Source of the DNA: an uncultured Clostridia bacterium
GTDB lineage: Bacteria; Bacillota; Clostridia; TANB77; CAG-508
Direction: 5' to 3'
Assembly: GCA_949935895.1 (NCBI GenBank)
Contig: CATLGL010000087.1
Coordinates: forward strand, 1-5,452
Length of the DNA: 5,452 nucleotides
A program made the position numbers and the translations under genes. Below the pieces are notes generated by a model. That model was not told where the DNA came from and made no database searches. It worked only from the letters and a program-made list of their open reading frames with translations. The stretch's first letter is position 1. Each line of letters opens with the position of its first letter. This document shows positions 4,369 through 5,452 of the stretch, piece after piece.

Positions 4369-5452
4369 TTATTTCTTTTTGTGTTTTACAAATTCTTGAT
4401 ATTCTTGTGATGTATTTCTTAATTTTTCTACTACTTCTACTAGTGTTTGTACCAAATAATCCACATCTTCTTTTGTATTATCATCTCCAAAAGTAACTCG
4501 TAATGCACCATTTGCCAATTCTTGTGGTAATCCAATCGCTAATAATACATGAGATGGTGCTGAAGAACCAGAAGTACATGCTGAACCGTGATGACGCACA
4601 AATCCCTTTCATATCTAAGTTTAGTAATAATTCTTCTCCATCCACAAATTGAAAAGAAATATTAGCATTCCCTGGTAAACGTTTTTGTTTATGACCATTT
4701 AATTTGGTATACGGAATTTTTTCCTGTATTTGGGAAATATAATAATCTCGTAATGAAGTTAATTTTTCATTATATGAAGCAAAATTTTCATAAGCAAGTT
4801 CAATGGCTTTTCCAAGTCCTACAATTCCTGCTACATTTTCAGTCCCTGCTCTCATGTTTCTTTCTTGATGTCCACCATCTTGTATTTTTTCAAAATTTAC
4901 TCCTGTTTTTACATATAATGCCCCCATTCCTTTAGGTCCATAAAATTTATGTGCTGACATGGATAATAAGTCAATATGATATTCCTTTACATCGATTCGC
5001 ACATTTCCAACGGCTTGCACTGCATCTGTGTGAAAATAGATGTGATGTTTTTTAGCAATCTCTCCAATTTCTTTTACCTGTTGAATAGTTCCTATTTCAT
5101 TATTTGCAAACATAACACTAATTAGAATTGTTTCACTACTGATGGCGTTTTCTAATTCATTTATATTAACCATTCCCTCTTGGTCTACATTTAAATAGGT
5201 TACTCGAAATCCTTCTTTTTCTAAACGTTCACAAGTATGAAGTACTGCTGGATGTTCTATTTTTGTTGTAATAATATGTTTTCCCTTGTTACGATTGGCA
5301 AATGCAACTCCTTTTATGGCTAAATTATCACTTTCACTTCCACAAGAAGTAAAATAAATTTCTTTTACTTCTGCGTTAATGGTATAAGCTGTTTTTTGCC
5401 TTGCTTCTTCTACTGCTTTTTTGGCTTTTCTTCCTATACTATACATAGAAGA
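4369..5452 (-). pseudogene. nifS: NifS/IscS-type cysteine desulfurase, frameshifted before the active-site cysteine and cut by the window end
   Basis: This is a PLP-dependent cysteine desulfurase (EC 2.8.1.7), which moves sulfur from cysteine onto its own catalytic Cys for Fe-S clusters or tRNA thiolation. The upper frame (5452 to about 4589, 288 codons) begins inside the gene (SSMYSIGRKAKKAVEEAR); about 30 N-terminal residues lie outside, so the ATG at 5446 is internal. It carries GSESDN, IEHPAV, FHTDAVQAVG (Asp and Gln contact PLP), the PLP lysine in SAHKFYGPKG and RAGTENV. It should continue GICASS-GSACTSGS, but an extra base near 4588 shifts it to RFSMYF. The expected sequence (GSACTSGSSAPSHVLLAIGL...) resumes in the next frame from 4587 to a stop at 4369. 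As read, the long product ends near 4481 and lacks the catalytic Cys. The rejoined protein would be about 390 residues, normal for group I. This is either a real mutation or a sequence error. Confidence 0.88.

Noticed and set aside
4481..4600. Programmed ribosomal frameshift in the desulfurase
   Set aside because: No slippery heptamer or downstream structure is apparent, and the family is not known to use recoding; mutation or sequence error is simpler.
4753..4935. Plus-strand open frame opposite the cysteine desulfurase
   Set aside because: Antisense to a strongly conserved coding region, with no ribosome site and no family motif; a shadow frame.

Overview
The window is a low-GC, Firmicutes-like chromosomal segment. 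The Ddh and Asd families, the strong AAGGAGG-type ribosome binding sites and the 'RGITLIALVITIIVLLILAGITL' prepilin-like leader all point to an anaerobic gut-type Clostridia. That placement is an inference; there is no rRNA or other phylogenetic marker here. No stretch longer than 300 bases lacks a gene.

Layout: (1) Bases 1-355, minus strand: the first 118 codons of a short prepilin-like protein, cut by the window edge, with its own promoter. (2) 558-1919, minus: a 453-residue prepilin-like surface or secreted protein. Its N-terminal 128 bp are almost identical (127/128) to those of the first gene. Its 3' end appears frameshifted, and it has a clear promoter preceded by two inverted repeats. 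(3) 2156-3136, minus: ddh, meso-diaminopimelate dehydrogenase, followed by a rho-independent terminator. (4) 3302-4315, plus: asd, aspartate-semialdehyde dehydrogenase, divergent from ddh across 165 bp. (5) A long perfect hairpin at 4303-4333, shared by two convergent genes and overlapping the asd stop codon. (6) 4369 to the window end, minus: a NifS/IscS-type cysteine desulfurase, broken in this sequence by an apparent one-base insertion just before the catalytic-cysteine loop.

How the genes work together: Asd makes aspartate semialdehyde, the branch-point precursor of diaminopimelate, lysine, threonine and methionine. Ddh makes meso-diaminopimelate in one step from tetrahydrodipicolinate. 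The divergent pair therefore looks like a small cell-wall and lysine precursor locus. The two prepilin-like genes form a separate tandem unit, and the cysteine desulfurase (sulfur supply for Fe-S clusters or thio-modification) is functionally unrelated.

Nothing here amounts to a convincing new multi-gene system. The observations most worth a second look are the recently homogenised N-terminal cassette joined to unrelated downstream sequence, the composition shift and frameshift at the 3' end of the large prepilin gene, the disrupted desulfurase active site, and the inverted repeats upstream of the prepilin promoter.
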